The position numbers were made by a program, and so were the translations under genes. A DNA stretch of 64,000 nt from Promethearchaeota archaeon (GTDB taxonomy: Archaea; Asgardarchaeota; Lokiarchaeia; Sigynarchaeales; SOKP01): the NCBI GenBank assembly GCA_019058515.1, contig JAHPYY010000111.1, positions 1 through 64,000 of the forward strand. The letters are read 5' to 3'. Positions 53,423 to 62,061 of this stretch are shown here, piece after piece. The notes beneath the pieces were generated by a model. The model saw only the letters and a program-made list of their open reading frames with translations, did not search any database and had not been told where the DNA came from. Within the stretch, counting starts at the first letter, position 1; every line of letters starts with the position of its first letter.

Positions 53423-53433
53423 ATTTATATATT
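53423..53433 (+). promoter_or_regulatory. Probable TATA box of the thiolase/DUF35 operon
   Basis: TTTATATATTA about 55 bases before the first thiolase-like ATG; transcription would start near 53455, about 30 bases before the gene. Confidence 0.5.
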
Positions 53434-53484
53434 AATCTAATTTCCAAATAAGATTCAAGTTTTAACAAGAAGGTAAAAACCAAA

Positions 53485-54639
53485 ATGGATAAAGTTGGAA
53501 AGTGCGCAATTGTAGGAGTTGCGCAAACGAAATACGAAGAAGACAAAATTGATCAAACGATTTCCGAGATGGTATTCGAAGTAGTTGATCAACTTTACAG
53601 GCAACTTGGTATTTCTAACGACGATGTTGGAAGCGTTATAACTAGTTCAAACGACTTTAACGACGGCCGGACCATAGCAAATATGGCAATACAAGATGCA
53701 GTAGGATCAGTTAGAAAGTCAGAATCAAGAGTTTCAGGAGATGGTGCTTTCGCGTATGTTTATGGTGCGATGAGAATTCTCTCTGAAGCTTACGATACAA
53801 TAATGGTTGTATCTCACACTAAATGTTCTGAAGGAGATCAATGTCTTATTAACAACTCTATATTCGACCCCTTTTACCAGAGACACTTAGGATTAGACCA
53901 AAATTCTTCAGCTGGGCTTATGGCAAACATATACATGACGAAATACGGTATAACCGAAGAACAAGCAGCCAAGGTTGTAGTGAAAAATCGTAAAAACGCA
54001 ACTAACAATCCTTATGCTCATTTACAATCAGCAGTAACGCTTAAAGAAATTTTAAATTCTCCTTTGCTTGCATATCCTTTGAAGGAATTAGAGTTTCCAC
54101 CTTATTCGGACGGTGCGGTAGCGATGTTATTAACGAATGAAGAAACGGCTAAAAAATTCACCGATACTCCCGTTTGGTTGAAGGGTTATGGAAGCTGTAC
54201 CGATAATTACTATTTAGGACATAGGACGATGACAGATCTTGTTGCGTTAGAAGGCGCCGCAAAAGAAGCATATAAAATGGCAGGAATTACGGATCCATTA
54301 AAACAAATAAATGTGTATGAGCTTAGTGAATATTTTAGTGTTCACGAGTTAATGATTTACGAGGCGCTTGGATTGTGTGAAAAAGGAAAAGGTGGAGAAT
54401 TTATAGAAAGTGGGGAAACTTCAATGAGTGGCTCAATCCCAGTTAATCCTTCTGGTGGAGTGCTTTCAAGTAATCCAACCATGGCAAATGGTTTAATTCG
54501 AGTCGCTGAAATCGCTCTACAATTAATGGGAAAGGCTGAAAAACGGCAAGTACCGGGAGCAAAGGTCGGTTTAGCTTACGGAATGAACGGTCTTTGTTCT
54601 CAAGGTAATTGCGTGTTAATTTTTGGAGGTGAAAACTAA
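53485..54639 (+). CDS. Thiolase-fold protein A (SCP2-like), catalytic residues altered
   Basis: 384 residues with the thiolase fold and the PVNPSGGVLSSNP loop of SCP2-type members. The nucleophile position in thiolases (CASG) reads SRVSGDGAFA, without Cys. The HD/HE position reads ELSEYF. The GHPxGATG loop reads SSNPTMANG, with no His. A Cys remains at NGLCSQGNC. It is unlikely to run the standard thiolase reaction alone. It is followed directly (no gap) by a second thiolase-fold gene and two DUF35 genes, so a multi-subunit complex is likely. Confidence 0.88.
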   Translation: MDKVGKCAIVGVAQTKYEEDKIDQTISEMVFEVVDQLYRQLGISNDDVGSVITSSNDFNDGRTIANMAIQDAVGSVRKSESRVSGDGAFAYVYGAMRILSEAYDTIMVVSHTKCSEGDQCLINNSIFDPFYQRHLGLDQNSSAGLMANIYMTKYGITEEQAAKVVVKNRKNATNNPYAHLQSAVTLKEILNSPLLAYPLKELEFPPYSDGAVAMLLTNEETAKKFTDTPVWLKGYGSCTDNYYLGHRTMTDLVALEGAAKEAYKMAGITDPLKQINVYELSEYFSVHELMIYEALGLCEKGKGGEFIESGETSMSGSIPVNPSGGVLSSNPTMANGLIRVAEIALQLMGKAEKRQVPGAKVGLAYGMNGLCSQGNCVLIFGGEN

Positions 54640-55809
54640 ATGCCAGAAAAAGTTGCTGTAATTGGTGTAGGTCAGACAAAATTTAGAAGTAAAAGAAGAG
54701 ACGTCAATATCCCGGAAATGATATACGAGGCGGTAAAGATGGCGTTAGACGACGCTCAGATGGAACCTAAAGACATCGATGCGATCCTAATTGGTAATAT
54801 GGACCATTTCGAAGGCATAAATTTCTCCGAAATGTGGACGGGTTTGGAATCTGCTCCAGGATATATGAAACCAGTAACAAAAATAGCAACCGGTGGAACT
54901 ACGGGTTCATCGTTAGGGATTTGTGGATATTACAATATAGCATCTGGAATATATAAAAATGTATTAGTCGTTGGTTGGGAAAAGTTAAACGAAGGAGGGG
55001 CCACTACTGGTATTATTACCGCGTTCGATCCTTTATGGGAACGACCCTCGCTAGCAGGAGCTTTAGGACCTTTAGCTCTTATGGCTAACATCTATGCAGA
55101 TAAATACGGAATTACACCAGAACAAGCGGCGAAAGTAACGGTAAAAAATCGGAGTAACGCAGCTAATAATCCATTTGCTCATTTACAAATGCCTAATATC
55201 ACGTTAGATTATGTAATGAGTTCTCAAATGATATCTTATCCCTTAAGATTGCACGATTGCTGCCCACAGAGCGAAGGTGCGTGTGCATTGATTTACGCTA
55301 ATAGGGAAGAGGCTAAAAAATTCTCAGATAATCCTGCGTGGTTCAAATGCGTATCTACTGCTCATTATTATACATTTGGAACTGACGATTTAATGTACGA
55401 TCTCCCAACAGCTACAATCGCCTCAAAAGAAGCGTATAAAAAGGTAGGGATTAAAGATCCCATAAAAAATTTAGATGTTGCGGAAATATACGAACCTACA
55501 TCTTGGGCGGAACTTAGCTGGACAGAAGCATTAGGATTTGCGGAGCCCGGCGGAGGAGGTAAGCTATTAGACGAGGGGATTACGATCATGAGCGGAGAAT
55601 TACCTGTCAATCCCTCAGGAGGAGTATTAAGCACTAACCCTATAGGAGCTACTGCTTTAGTAAGATTTGCAGAGGCCACTATCCAAGTAATGGGGCGCGG
55701 AGAAAAGCGACAAGTCCCCGACGTAGAAACTGCGTTAGCAATGGGATTTGGTGGCAGTTTATGGACTGAACTTGCGATATTAGGAAAAGATCCAAACCCG
55801 CTGAGGTGA
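54640..55809 (+). CDS. Thiolase-fold protein B (SCP2-like), catalytic residues altered
   Basis: 389 residues, paralogous to the preceding gene. The nucleophile region reads KIATGGTTGSS (no Cys), the His-motif position reads YEPTSWAEL, and the last loop reads PVNPSGGVLSTNPIGATAL (Asn instead of His). Its ATG follows the previous stop with no gap. The pair probably forms a heteromer, as with thiolase plus OB-fold complexes known for benzylsuccinate and archaeal HMG-CoA chemistry. The reaction is unknown. Confidence 0.88.
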   Translation: MPEKVAVIGVGQTKFRSKRRDVNIPEMIYEAVKMALDDAQMEPKDIDAILIGNMDHFEGINFSEMWTGLESAPGYMKPVTKIATGGTTGSSLGICGYYNIASGIYKNVLVVGWEKLNEGGATTGIITAFDPLWERPSLAGALGPLALMANIYADKYGITPEQAAKVTVKNRSNAANNPFAHLQMPNITLDYVMSSQMISYPLRLHDCCPQSEGACALIYANREEAKKFSDNPAWFKCVSTAHYYTFGTDDLMYDLPTATIASKEAYKKVGIKDPIKNLDVAEIYEPTSWAELSWTEALGFAEPGGGGKLLDEGITIMSGELPVNPSGGVLSTNPIGATALVRFAEATIQVMGRGEKRQVPDVETALAMGFGGSLWTELAILGKDPNPLR

Positions 55810-55813
55810 TATT

Positions 55814-56302
55814 ATGGCTAAAAGAAAAGATAAAGAGAAAGTATTTGAAATAAAGTGGAAAACAGACTTACCATATAGATGGTCCATCGGACCATTAGCA
55901 GTCAAATTTTTAGAAGAATTGAAGAATAGCAAGCGATTGATGGGAAGTAAGTGTCCTAAATGTGGCAAAGTTCACTTTCCTCCAAGAAGTGTGTGCGCAG
56001 AGTGCATGGTAAAAATGAGGATAGAGGACATGCTAGAATTACCTCCTAAAGGCACATTAGAAGGATTTACCGTTGTAAATTATCCTTTTGTAGATCCAAA
56101 TACGGGAGGAATGCGTCCGTTCCCTTACGGTTACGCAATATTCAAATTGGACGGTGCCGATACTTATATGATGCATTTCGTGAACGAAACCGATCACACT
56201 AAGTTCAAAATCGGCCAACGGGTTAGAGCGGTATTTAACGAAGATAGGAAAGGCGATTTAGTGAACGATCTTCCTTATTTTGAGATTGTTGAAGGTGAAT
56301 AA
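55814..56302 (+). CDS. DUF35 OB-fold protein with zinc ribbon (copy 1)
   Basis: 162 residues. N-terminal helices are followed by a rubredoxin-like zinc ribbon GSKCPKCGKVHFPP/VCAECM, then an OB-fold (GTLEGFTVVNYPF). DUF35 proteins bind thiolases and CoA substrates. It is the third gene of the operon, 4 bases after thiolase-fold protein B. Confidence 0.92.
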   Translation: MAKRKDKEKVFEIKWKTDLPYRWSIGPLAVKFLEELKNSKRLMGSKCPKCGKVHFPPRSVCAECMVKMRIEDMLELPPKGTLEGFTVVNYPFVDPNTGGMRPFPYGYAIFKLDGADTYMMHFVNETDHTKFKIGQRVRAVFNEDRKGDLVNDLPYFEIVEGE

Positions 56303-56310
56303 TACTAAAG

Positions 56311-56769
56311 GTGACAACAATGAGCGAAGAAATGGAAAAAAAAGTATTTAGAGGTAGAATAAAAGTACCCTATAAACATACTTCTGGGGTATATGTAGAG
56401 AAATTTATTACCGATATCGGTAAAAACAACAAAATAATGGGCGTCAAGTGTCCTAAGTGCAATAAGGTGTTCGTTCCTCCCAAAATGATTTGTTACGAGT
56501 GTTTCGAGAAAATGGAGGAATGGGTAGAAGTTGGCAATCAAGGTACATTAGAAGGCTTTACCGTGGTGACACATTCGACCTCTGTAATGCCTTTAGAACC
56601 CCCATTTGCTTACGGAAGAATAAGGCTTGATGGAGCTGACACGGATTTTGTTCATGTGCTAATCGAAGGCGATCCAACCAAGCTTAAGAAAGGGATGCGA
56701 GTCGAAGCGGTTTTCAAAGAAAAACCCAGGAAACGCATTTTAGACATCGAGTATTTCAAACCAATTTAA
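56311..56769 (+). CDS. DUF35 OB-fold protein with zinc ribbon (copy 2)
   Basis: 152 residues, paralogue of the preceding protein: VKCPKCNKVFVPPKMICYEC, then QGTLEGFTVVTHSTS. Last gene of the operon, 8 bases after copy 1. Two thiolase-fold and two DUF35 proteins give one partner each, matching a two-by-two complex. Confidence 0.92.
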   Translation: MTTMSEEMEKKVFRGRIKVPYKHTSGVYVEKFITDIGKNNKIMGVKCPKCNKVFVPPKMICYECFEKMEEWVEVGNQGTLEGFTVVTHSTSVMPLEPPFAYGRIRLDGADTDFVHVLIEGDPTKLKKGMRVEAVFKEKPRKRILDIEYFKPI

Positions 56770-57175
56770 TTTTTTTATCAATTTTTTTTAATAATATCCA
56801 TATCCAACATATTATTCTTTATACTCAGTAATTTCAATGTCTTTCAAACTAGCCTATACTATATCTTCTCGCAATTCGTTCTCGTCAAAAATTCTCGTGG
56901 AATTTGTTGAATAATAAATCTCTGATAAAATATTAAGAATTCTAACAGAACCTATTAAAATAATGTTTAAATTAAAGATTTTAATTTAACTGAATTATAA
57001 ATGTATTATAAATGTATTCAGATGACCTTTAATCTATAATAAACGGAATTATAAACATATATTTTTGAACCTATAGTGCATATATAGCGATTATTCCTAC
57101 TCTAATTCGAGACTTCAATTGAAAAGTGCATTTAAGGTCTTATTAAATATAAAATTATAAGAAGGCAATCTGAAT
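56770..57175. other. Intergenic region with a short tandem repeat
   Basis: 406 AT-rich bases without genes. ATTATAAATGT occurs twice in tandem at 56994-57015, then ATT again. The rest is promoter-like sequence for the downstream gene. Confidence 0.5.
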
Positions 57176-57823
57176 TTGGATGTTCAAATTTCGATGATTA
57201 ATATTTTTGTAATAATAATGGGATATGGAATTGGCTCCATAATGCCATCCTACCTACTAGGAAAATTAAAAAAGACAGATATTCGGACTTTAGGTACTGG
57301 AAATGCAGGTACTACTAATACATTTCAATCTTTAGGTTTGGTTTACGCAATTCCTACAGCGTTTATAGATACAATGAAAGGAGTATTTTCAATTCTGATC
57401 GCATTAATTTTAGGAGCTGACTTCATTTTTGGACAAATTGCCGGGTTTGCGGCTATCGTTGGTCATGTTTTCCCTTTTTATATGCGTTTTAAAGGAGGAA
57501 AAGGTGTAGCTTGCGCTGCTGGTATAATGCTTTACTATTTTTTAGATTATATTGCCACCAGCTTGGCAATTTTACATATTCTTTTTTTTTGGTAATTGTC
57601 GTAACGATTTTTTATTTTGTATCAAGGACAGCGAAAAATTTTAGAATTTATAACGCTTCCCGTAATTTGCTTTTCGATTTATTATATCTATCCTACTTCC
57701 CCCTTAAATATTTTTATCACCATAATTATTGGTTATATCATGCTTATCGGCGTTATCGAAATTATAGAAAATAAAGAAATAGAGATTAGCGATGAAAGCT
57801 TCAAACAATATTGTGGCGCGTAG
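57176..57823 (+). pseudogene. PlsY-like glycerol-3-phosphate acyltransferase, frame-broken
   Basis: Residues of the first segment match PlsY: GYGIGSIMPSYLLGK, then LGTGNAGTTNTFQSLG and MRFKGGKGVACAAGIM, which are the three conserved PlsY loops. At a run of nine T (57584-57592) the frame stops. The next frame continues sensibly (LVIVVTIFYFVSR), and the first frame resumes from about 57617 (ILEFITLPVICF). Two breaks thus cut a membrane protein of several helices, which then runs to 57823. Archaeal lipids use ether links, so a PlsY homologue is itself notable. Homopolymer sequence error cannot be excluded. Confidence 0.65.
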
Positions 57824-58386
57824 CACTTCGTTCTTTTGCGTTCCTATTTGTGATTATTTTCCTTTACAACTCGCAATTAATGACGCTATTAATAATAGGG
57901 ATCGTTTTGGTCTGTTTTCTTGGATTAGATTTGTATAAGCTATTTAATAGGAAAAAAAATAGCTTTCCTTCAGAAAAAATGAACTTAATTTTCAGGAAAA
58001 GCGAGTTTACGAAATTTTCCTCAATGACTTTATTTCTTCTAGCTGCGTTTATAACAATTTTTTTGTTTGAAAAGAGTATTGCAATTATTGGGCTCACATT
58101 TCTTATCTTCGGAGATCTCTTTTCTAAAATTTTTAGATTAGCATATGGAAGAAATAAATTGTTCAAGAATCGTACTTTAGAAGGTACATTAGCATATATT
58201 GGCTCGGTATTACTGTGTGGATTTTTCCTATACATCGCCCTTGGCTTTCCCTTGATTACTTTCGTCGTTGGAGGAATTACCGCACCAACTATTGAACTTT
58301 TTTCATACAAGATTAACGATAATTTCACCGTACCTTTAATAAGCGGAGCTGCAATGACCTTAGCGCTAATTTTCATTATATACTAA
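57811..58386 (+). CDS. Dolichol/phytol kinase-like (CTP-dependent) membrane protein, possibly part of a PlsY fusion
   Basis: 191 residues with about six hydrophobic helices and a signature like that of CTP-dependent lipid kinases: FGDLFSKIFRLAYGRNK then NRTLEGTLAYIGS. The frame begins at TTG 57811 inside the end of the PlsY-like frame, and the joined reading SFKQY then LWRVALRSFA looks continuous. So it may be the C-terminal half of one ancestral bifunctional protein separated by a third frame break. Function in lipid phosphate metabolism is inferred. Confidence 0.65.
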   Translation: MWRVALRSFAFLFVIIFLYNSQLMTLLIIGIVLVCFLGLDLYKLFNRKKNSFPSEKMNLIFRKSEFTKFSSMTLFLLAAFITIFLFEKSIAIIGLTFLIFGDLFSKIFRLAYGRNKLFKNRTLEGTLAYIGSVLLCGFFLYIALGFPLITFVVGGITAPTIELFSYKINDNFTVPLISGAAMTLALIFIIY

Positions 58387-58480
58387 GAATTCGGCGGTTA
58401 TAATGGAAAATAGCGTCAGAATTGTTGGAATATTGCATGTAACATTAATTAATTGAGGTATTAATCAATTGACTCTCTTT

Positions 58481-58549
58481 CTATTTTTCACCATCCAATC
58501 TTTGAGCAAAGTCTGTCATATCTCTCATCGATAACAAGCGAGAGTAATC
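58481..58549 (-). pseudogene. Decayed 3' end of an AAC(3)-like acetyltransferase gene
   Basis: 22 codons ending at a stop: SRLLSMRDMTDFAQRLDGEK resembles ACLLPIREMVDFAQNWMVKN at the end of the intact gene 60186-61019. DNA similarity continues for about 15 bases past the stop. A TAG precedes the fragment, so it is not a gene. It shows an older duplication flanking the ICMT/TetR pair. Confidence 0.6.
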
Positions 58550-58598
58550 CTAGCATATAGTTAAGGGGGCAGAAAAATTAATCTTTCAAAGAGAGTTA

Positions 58599-59288
58599 CT
58601 AGTAAATGAATGGTATTAGACGCTTGGTTTTTTTCGTATAGAGGGTATAGTCTTCACCAAAAGCGGATTGTAACATTAGTTCTTCATTCTGCAGTCTTTT
58701 TAAAACAAGCACGGTGTATAAAACCATAAATACAATCATCGATATAAGAGAGCGAAACGCAAAGAAGGGTCCTAACATCATTAACATTCCTCCAAGATAC
58801 ATTGGATGACGAACGAATTTGTATATTCCATTAGTTTTGAGACGGTGTTCCTCTTCTATTACAAGAACGGGAGTAGCAAATATACCAAGCTGAATCCTGC
58901 TTATAAGCATTATGATCCCCCCAATAAGAGTAGTTATTATTCCAATGAAGGCGACAATAGAATTGTTCCACCAGGGGATAAACTGAGAAACAACGATTAG
59001 ATTTTCGTAATATGCTAAAATAAGAACAAATGGTTGTACAAATCCCATTAAAGCAATAATTATTGACAATTTATCCATCTTTGGTCTATCTTCGGGGATC
59101 GGTCTTATTATAATATCAATTGACCCGATAATGTAAAACATAATGATAATTATGAGATCAAATGGATCGCTAAATATTCCAGGCGCTAAAAGCCAAAACA
59201 TGAGAGTATAGAACAGTATAAAGAACACGAATATCGCTATAAGCTTTCTTATTAATATTACCTTGCTAAATCTTTTTACTTCTTTCAT
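58599..59288 (-). CDS. Isoprenylcysteine carboxyl methyltransferase family protein
   Basis: 229 residues with about five membrane helices. The C-terminal catalytic block reads NGIYKFVRHPMYLGGMLMML, then NEELMLQSAFGEDYTLY, the SAM-binding signature shared by ICMT and phospholipid methyltransferases. It methylates a membrane-embedded acceptor, protein or lipid; no CAAX proteins are seen in the window. It is divergent from a TetR regulator, with palindromes on both sides of the shared promoter. Confidence 0.9.
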   Translation of the reverse strand: MKEVKRFSKVILIRKLIAIFVFFILFYTLMFWLLAPGIFSDPFDLIIIIMFYIIGSIDIIIRPIPEDRPKMDKLSIIIALMGFVQPFVLILAYYENLIVVSQFIPWWNNSIVAFIGIITTLIGGIIMLISRIQLGIFATPVLVIEEEHRLKTNGIYKFVRHPMYLGGMLMMLGPFFAFRSLISMIVFMVLYTVLVLKRLQNEELMLQSAFGEDYTLYTKKTKRLIPFIY

Positions 59289-59304
59289 TTTAACACCTCC
59301 AGAT

Positions 59305-59325
59305 TTAGTGAGCTTTGCTCACTAA
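59305..59325. promoter_or_regulatory. Perfect palindrome, probable TetR operator O1
   Basis: TTAGTGAGC and GCTCACTAA separated by TTT, 17 bases upstream of the ICMT start, covering the likely transcription start. It matches O2 in the core. Confidence 0.6.
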
Positions 59326-59452
59326 TCTCAATTAAAACATAGCAAAGTATATTTATAAAGTTTTCCACAATTTATAAGCATAAAAGATGTTTAGAAAATT
59401 AAGGAATCTTTTGAAAAGTAAGATAAAAAAATGTTTTTACTCATTATGACTA

Positions 59453-59469
59453 TGAGCATTGCTCACTAA
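59453..59469. promoter_or_regulatory. Second TetR operator-like site O2
   Basis: TGAGC and GCTCA around ATT, with the right arm identical to O1 (GCTCACTAA). It lies about 63 bases before the TetR start and fits autoregulation. Confidence 0.5.
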
Positions 59470-59531
59470 GACTTAAATACTTAAAAATTATTTATCTTAT
59501 TAGAAATAAGCAGATTTCAGACATTAGGCTG

Positions 59532-60152
59532 ATGGCTAGAAAAATTATTCGTAATAAAGAACATAAAATAAACAAAATTTTGTTGACCTCCTTAAAATTG
59601 ATACAAAGTAAGGGCTACGATAATGTAAGTACAAACCATATTGCAGAGAAAGCGGGTGTTGCAATAGGTACCGTATATAAATATTTTCCAAAGGGTAAAC
59701 TAGATATATTAAGAACCATTTATAAAAAGGTTCTTGAACAAGGAATTGAGGAATCAGAGCCAGAACCAATTGATCTAAAAAAAATCGAGGATTTAAGAAC
59801 TTCAACTTATTACAAAGACAACTTATTAAAAAATATTTCAGACCACCGTGAATTCAAGTCTTTTATTGAAGCGTATGAATTAGAATGTCTCTCGAATAAG
59901 AGCTTTTATTTAGAGCTAAAGGGTACGTATTTTGAATCTAGAATTCTAAATGAAGCTATTAAAAAAATGTTTAATGAAAGTATTGAGGATGTCGAAACTT
60001 TTAAAGAAAGACTATATTTGATTTCTCAAATTAAAGATATTTTAATACATCGACATGTGCTGTTCCCAGACCTCTTTGAATCTGACCAAGAATTAGCGAA
60101 TTTGATAATTGAAATTACCATCGCAATAATTAATTATTACCTGAGAGAGTAA
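59532..60152 (+). CDS. TetR-family transcriptional regulator
   Basis: 206 residues. The N-terminal HTH is NHIAEKAGVAIGTVYKYFPKGK, the standard TetR DNA-binding domain; the rest is a helical ligand domain. It is divergent from the ICMT gene and flanked by matching palindromes, so it likely represses both itself and ICMT, in response to an unknown ligand. Confidence 0.93.
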   Translation: MARKIIRNKEHKINKILLTSLKLIQSKGYDNVSTNHIAEKAGVAIGTVYKYFPKGKLDILRTIYKKVLEQGIEESEPEPIDLKKIEDLRTSTYYKDNLLKNISDHREFKSFIEAYELECLSNKSFYLELKGTYFESRILNEAIKKMFNESIEDVETFKERLYLISQIKDILIHRHVLFPDLFESDQELANLIIEITIAIINYYLRE

Positions 60153-60185
60153 TTTTAGAGTCTTTTTGTATCTCCAATCACGCAA

Positions 60186-61019
60186 TTAACTTTTGTCCCT
60201 ATTTTTTACCATCCAATTTTGAGCGAAATCTACCATCTCTCTGATAGGTAGCAAACACGCTTCAGCTTGACCTACCTTTTTCGGCTGATATCCGATCGAT
60301 TGCTCGTAGGCGAGTCCTAATTCGTCAAAATCGTCACTAAAATTGTCCATTTCTTTCCAAGTTATCCATTCTCTTTTATTATTTCTAAATACTGCAGCAC
60401 CCTGTTCTATAAAGGTTTTATCGGGATAATCGCATCGATATTCTGCTAAATGAAGCATAGTGTTGTTGGTATGGGGTACTCCCAATAGTAAAATCTCTCC
60501 ATTTAGGTCGTATAATCGCGCTAATGGGGAGCCTTCCCCTAAATCTGATTCTAATTGGTGATTATCCGTTACGAATCTTGCGTGTTTTCCCCAAGCCGAA
60601 AAGGAAGAAACTGGGTGGTTACTTCTTAACACGCCAGGATATTTTCTAAAAGTTTCAGGAATTTTTCCCATTCCTCTCGTGGGTGTTTTATCAGGGTGGA
60701 ATGCCGGGGTGTTTTCGCGTATTATTGACCACCAACTTTCAGGGACGGGAGGATTTTGGCATTTGGATGGTTCGGTATTAGATCCCGTACATGTCGGCAT
60801 AACCAGGGTACCTTCTGGAGTCAACACATCCATAATAGCATCTATAACCGCCACGGATCCACCGGCAATCCATCCAATCTTACTTAAAGAGCTGTGCATA
60901 ATGATGACAGCACCAGGTTTTACGCCGAGAGAAATAAAATCTCGTTTAAGCGAATTAATAGTGTTGGGAATTTTGGCTTTTGTAATAGAATCTAGTTCTT
61001 TTTTAATCCGGTTATCCAT
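60186..61019 (-). CDS. AAC(3)-family aminoglycoside N-acetyltransferase-like protein
   Basis: 277 residues. Typical blocks: MHSSLSKIGWIAGGSVAVID, LTPEGTLVMPTCTGSN, SNHPVSSFSAWG (the catalytic-type His in NHPVSSF) and LLLGVPHTNNTMLHLAEY. The family N-acetylates aminoglycosides with acetyl-CoA, but many genomic homologues act on other amines and resistance should not be assumed. It converges with the TetR gene, whose insertion with ICMT seems to have duplicated its 3' end. Confidence 0.92.
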   Translation of the reverse strand: MDNRIKKELDSITKAKIPNTINSLKRDFISLGVKPGAVIIMHSSLSKIGWIAGGSVAVIDAIMDVLTPEGTLVMPTCTGSNTEPSKCQNPPVPESWWSIIRENTPAFHPDKTPTRGMGKIPETFRKYPGVLRSNHPVSSFSAWGKHARFVTDNHQLESDLGEGSPLARLYDLNGEILLLGVPHTNNTMLHLAEYRCDYPDKTFIEQGAAVFRNNKREWITWKEMDNFSDDFDELGLAYEQSIGYQPKKVGQAEACLLPIREMVDFAQNWMVKNRDKS

Positions 61020-61187
61020 ACTTGCTTTAATTTTACTTTAATCAAAAATTTAATTCAAGTTAAAAAAAGATTGAATAAACGCGCTTATAATTTAATTAAA
61101 GTATATTATTGTTTTTGGCCTATTTAATGTTTAATAGTTTAATATTCATACCAAATCAAAATAATAAATAATTAGAGGTTGCATGAA

Positions 61188-62054
61188 TTGGGTGAAGTAA
61201 AAGAATTCGAAACCAAAAACCTTTGCTTGTTTTTTATCATATCTTTTGTTTATTCATGGTTTTTTTGGTTATTAGGGAAAGCGTTTCCAGAATTTGCTGT
61301 GATTCCACTAATTGGGGGATTCTCTTATCCTTTACTGGGTTGGATTGGCAATTGTGGACCTTTGGTAGCTGCGTTTGGTCTTACTTATTTTAACGAGAGA
61401 AAGGTAGGAGTTAAAAAATTACTAAAACGAGGAATAGACGTATCTTTTAAAAGAAAATGGCTCCTACCAACATTCTTATTAATGCCTATTATTATTGTAG
61501 GAAGTTTTTTGCTCGCGGCGTTTCTTGAAGGTCTATCATTAAATACTACATTATTATCTAACTGGTGGGAAATAATTCTCCCTCTAGTTGTAGGTTTCAT
61601 TTTACTCCTTACCATCGCACCAATTGGTGAAGAATTTGGTTGGAGAGGTTACGCGCTTGATCGATTACAACAAAAATGGAGTGCCTTAACTTCGAGTGTC
61701 ATTCTTGGAATAATATGGGGTTTTTGGCACTTTTTGAATTATTTTCCTAATGCGTTACCTTTACTGCTCTTACAGTTTATTCCCTTTACGATATCAACTT
61801 CAATTGTCTTTACTTGGATGCACAATAACACTGGGGGTAGCGTTTTTGTAGCGTTGATTTTGCATACACAGATTGATTTATTCGCAAATTTTATGCCATT
61901 ATTAGTGACTGGTGAAACCGTTTTCGCTTTTTGGTTTATTACTTTGTTTTTCGTTGTTGTGGCTGTGTTTCTCGTATTACTCACTGGTTCAAAGAATCTG
62001 GTTAGAAAAAAAAAAATAACAGAAAAAGTTGAGTACCAATTCTTTAAAGATTAA
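61188..62054 (+). CDS. CPBP (CAAX-protease-like) intramembrane metalloprotease
   Basis: About 288 residues and eight helices. Catalytic motif GEEFGWRGYAL (EExxxR), then WGFWHF (FxxxH-like) and the later His in LHTQIDLF. The family includes Rce1-like proteases and bacteriocin immunity proteins. TTG 61188 is chosen because AGAGG lies nine bases before it; TTG at 61179 directly abuts the ribosome site and is less likely. It lies near the ICMT gene but is separated from it by TetR and AAC(3)-like genes. Confidence 0.88.
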   Translation: MGEVKEFETKNLCLFFIISFVYSWFFWLLGKAFPEFAVIPLIGGFSYPLLGWIGNCGPLVAAFGLTYFNERKVGVKKLLKRGIDVSFKRKWLLPTFLLMPIIIVGSFLLAAFLEGLSLNTTLLSNWWEIILPLVVGFILLLTIAPIGEEFGWRGYALDRLQQKWSALTSSVILGIIWGFWHFLNYFPNALPLLLLQFIPFTISTSIVFTWMHNNTGGSVFVALILHTQIDLFANFMPLLVTGETVFAFWFITLFFVVVAVFLVLLTGSKNLVRKKKITEKVEYQFFKD

Positions 62055-62061
62055 TTATCAA

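Noticed and set aside
57511..57774. 87-codon frame overlapping the PlsY-like region as a separate gene
   Set aside because: Only its segment LVIVVTIFYFVSR is sensible, as a bridge between two parts of the PlsY-like frame; the remainder is Tyr/Arg-rich out-of-frame sequence.
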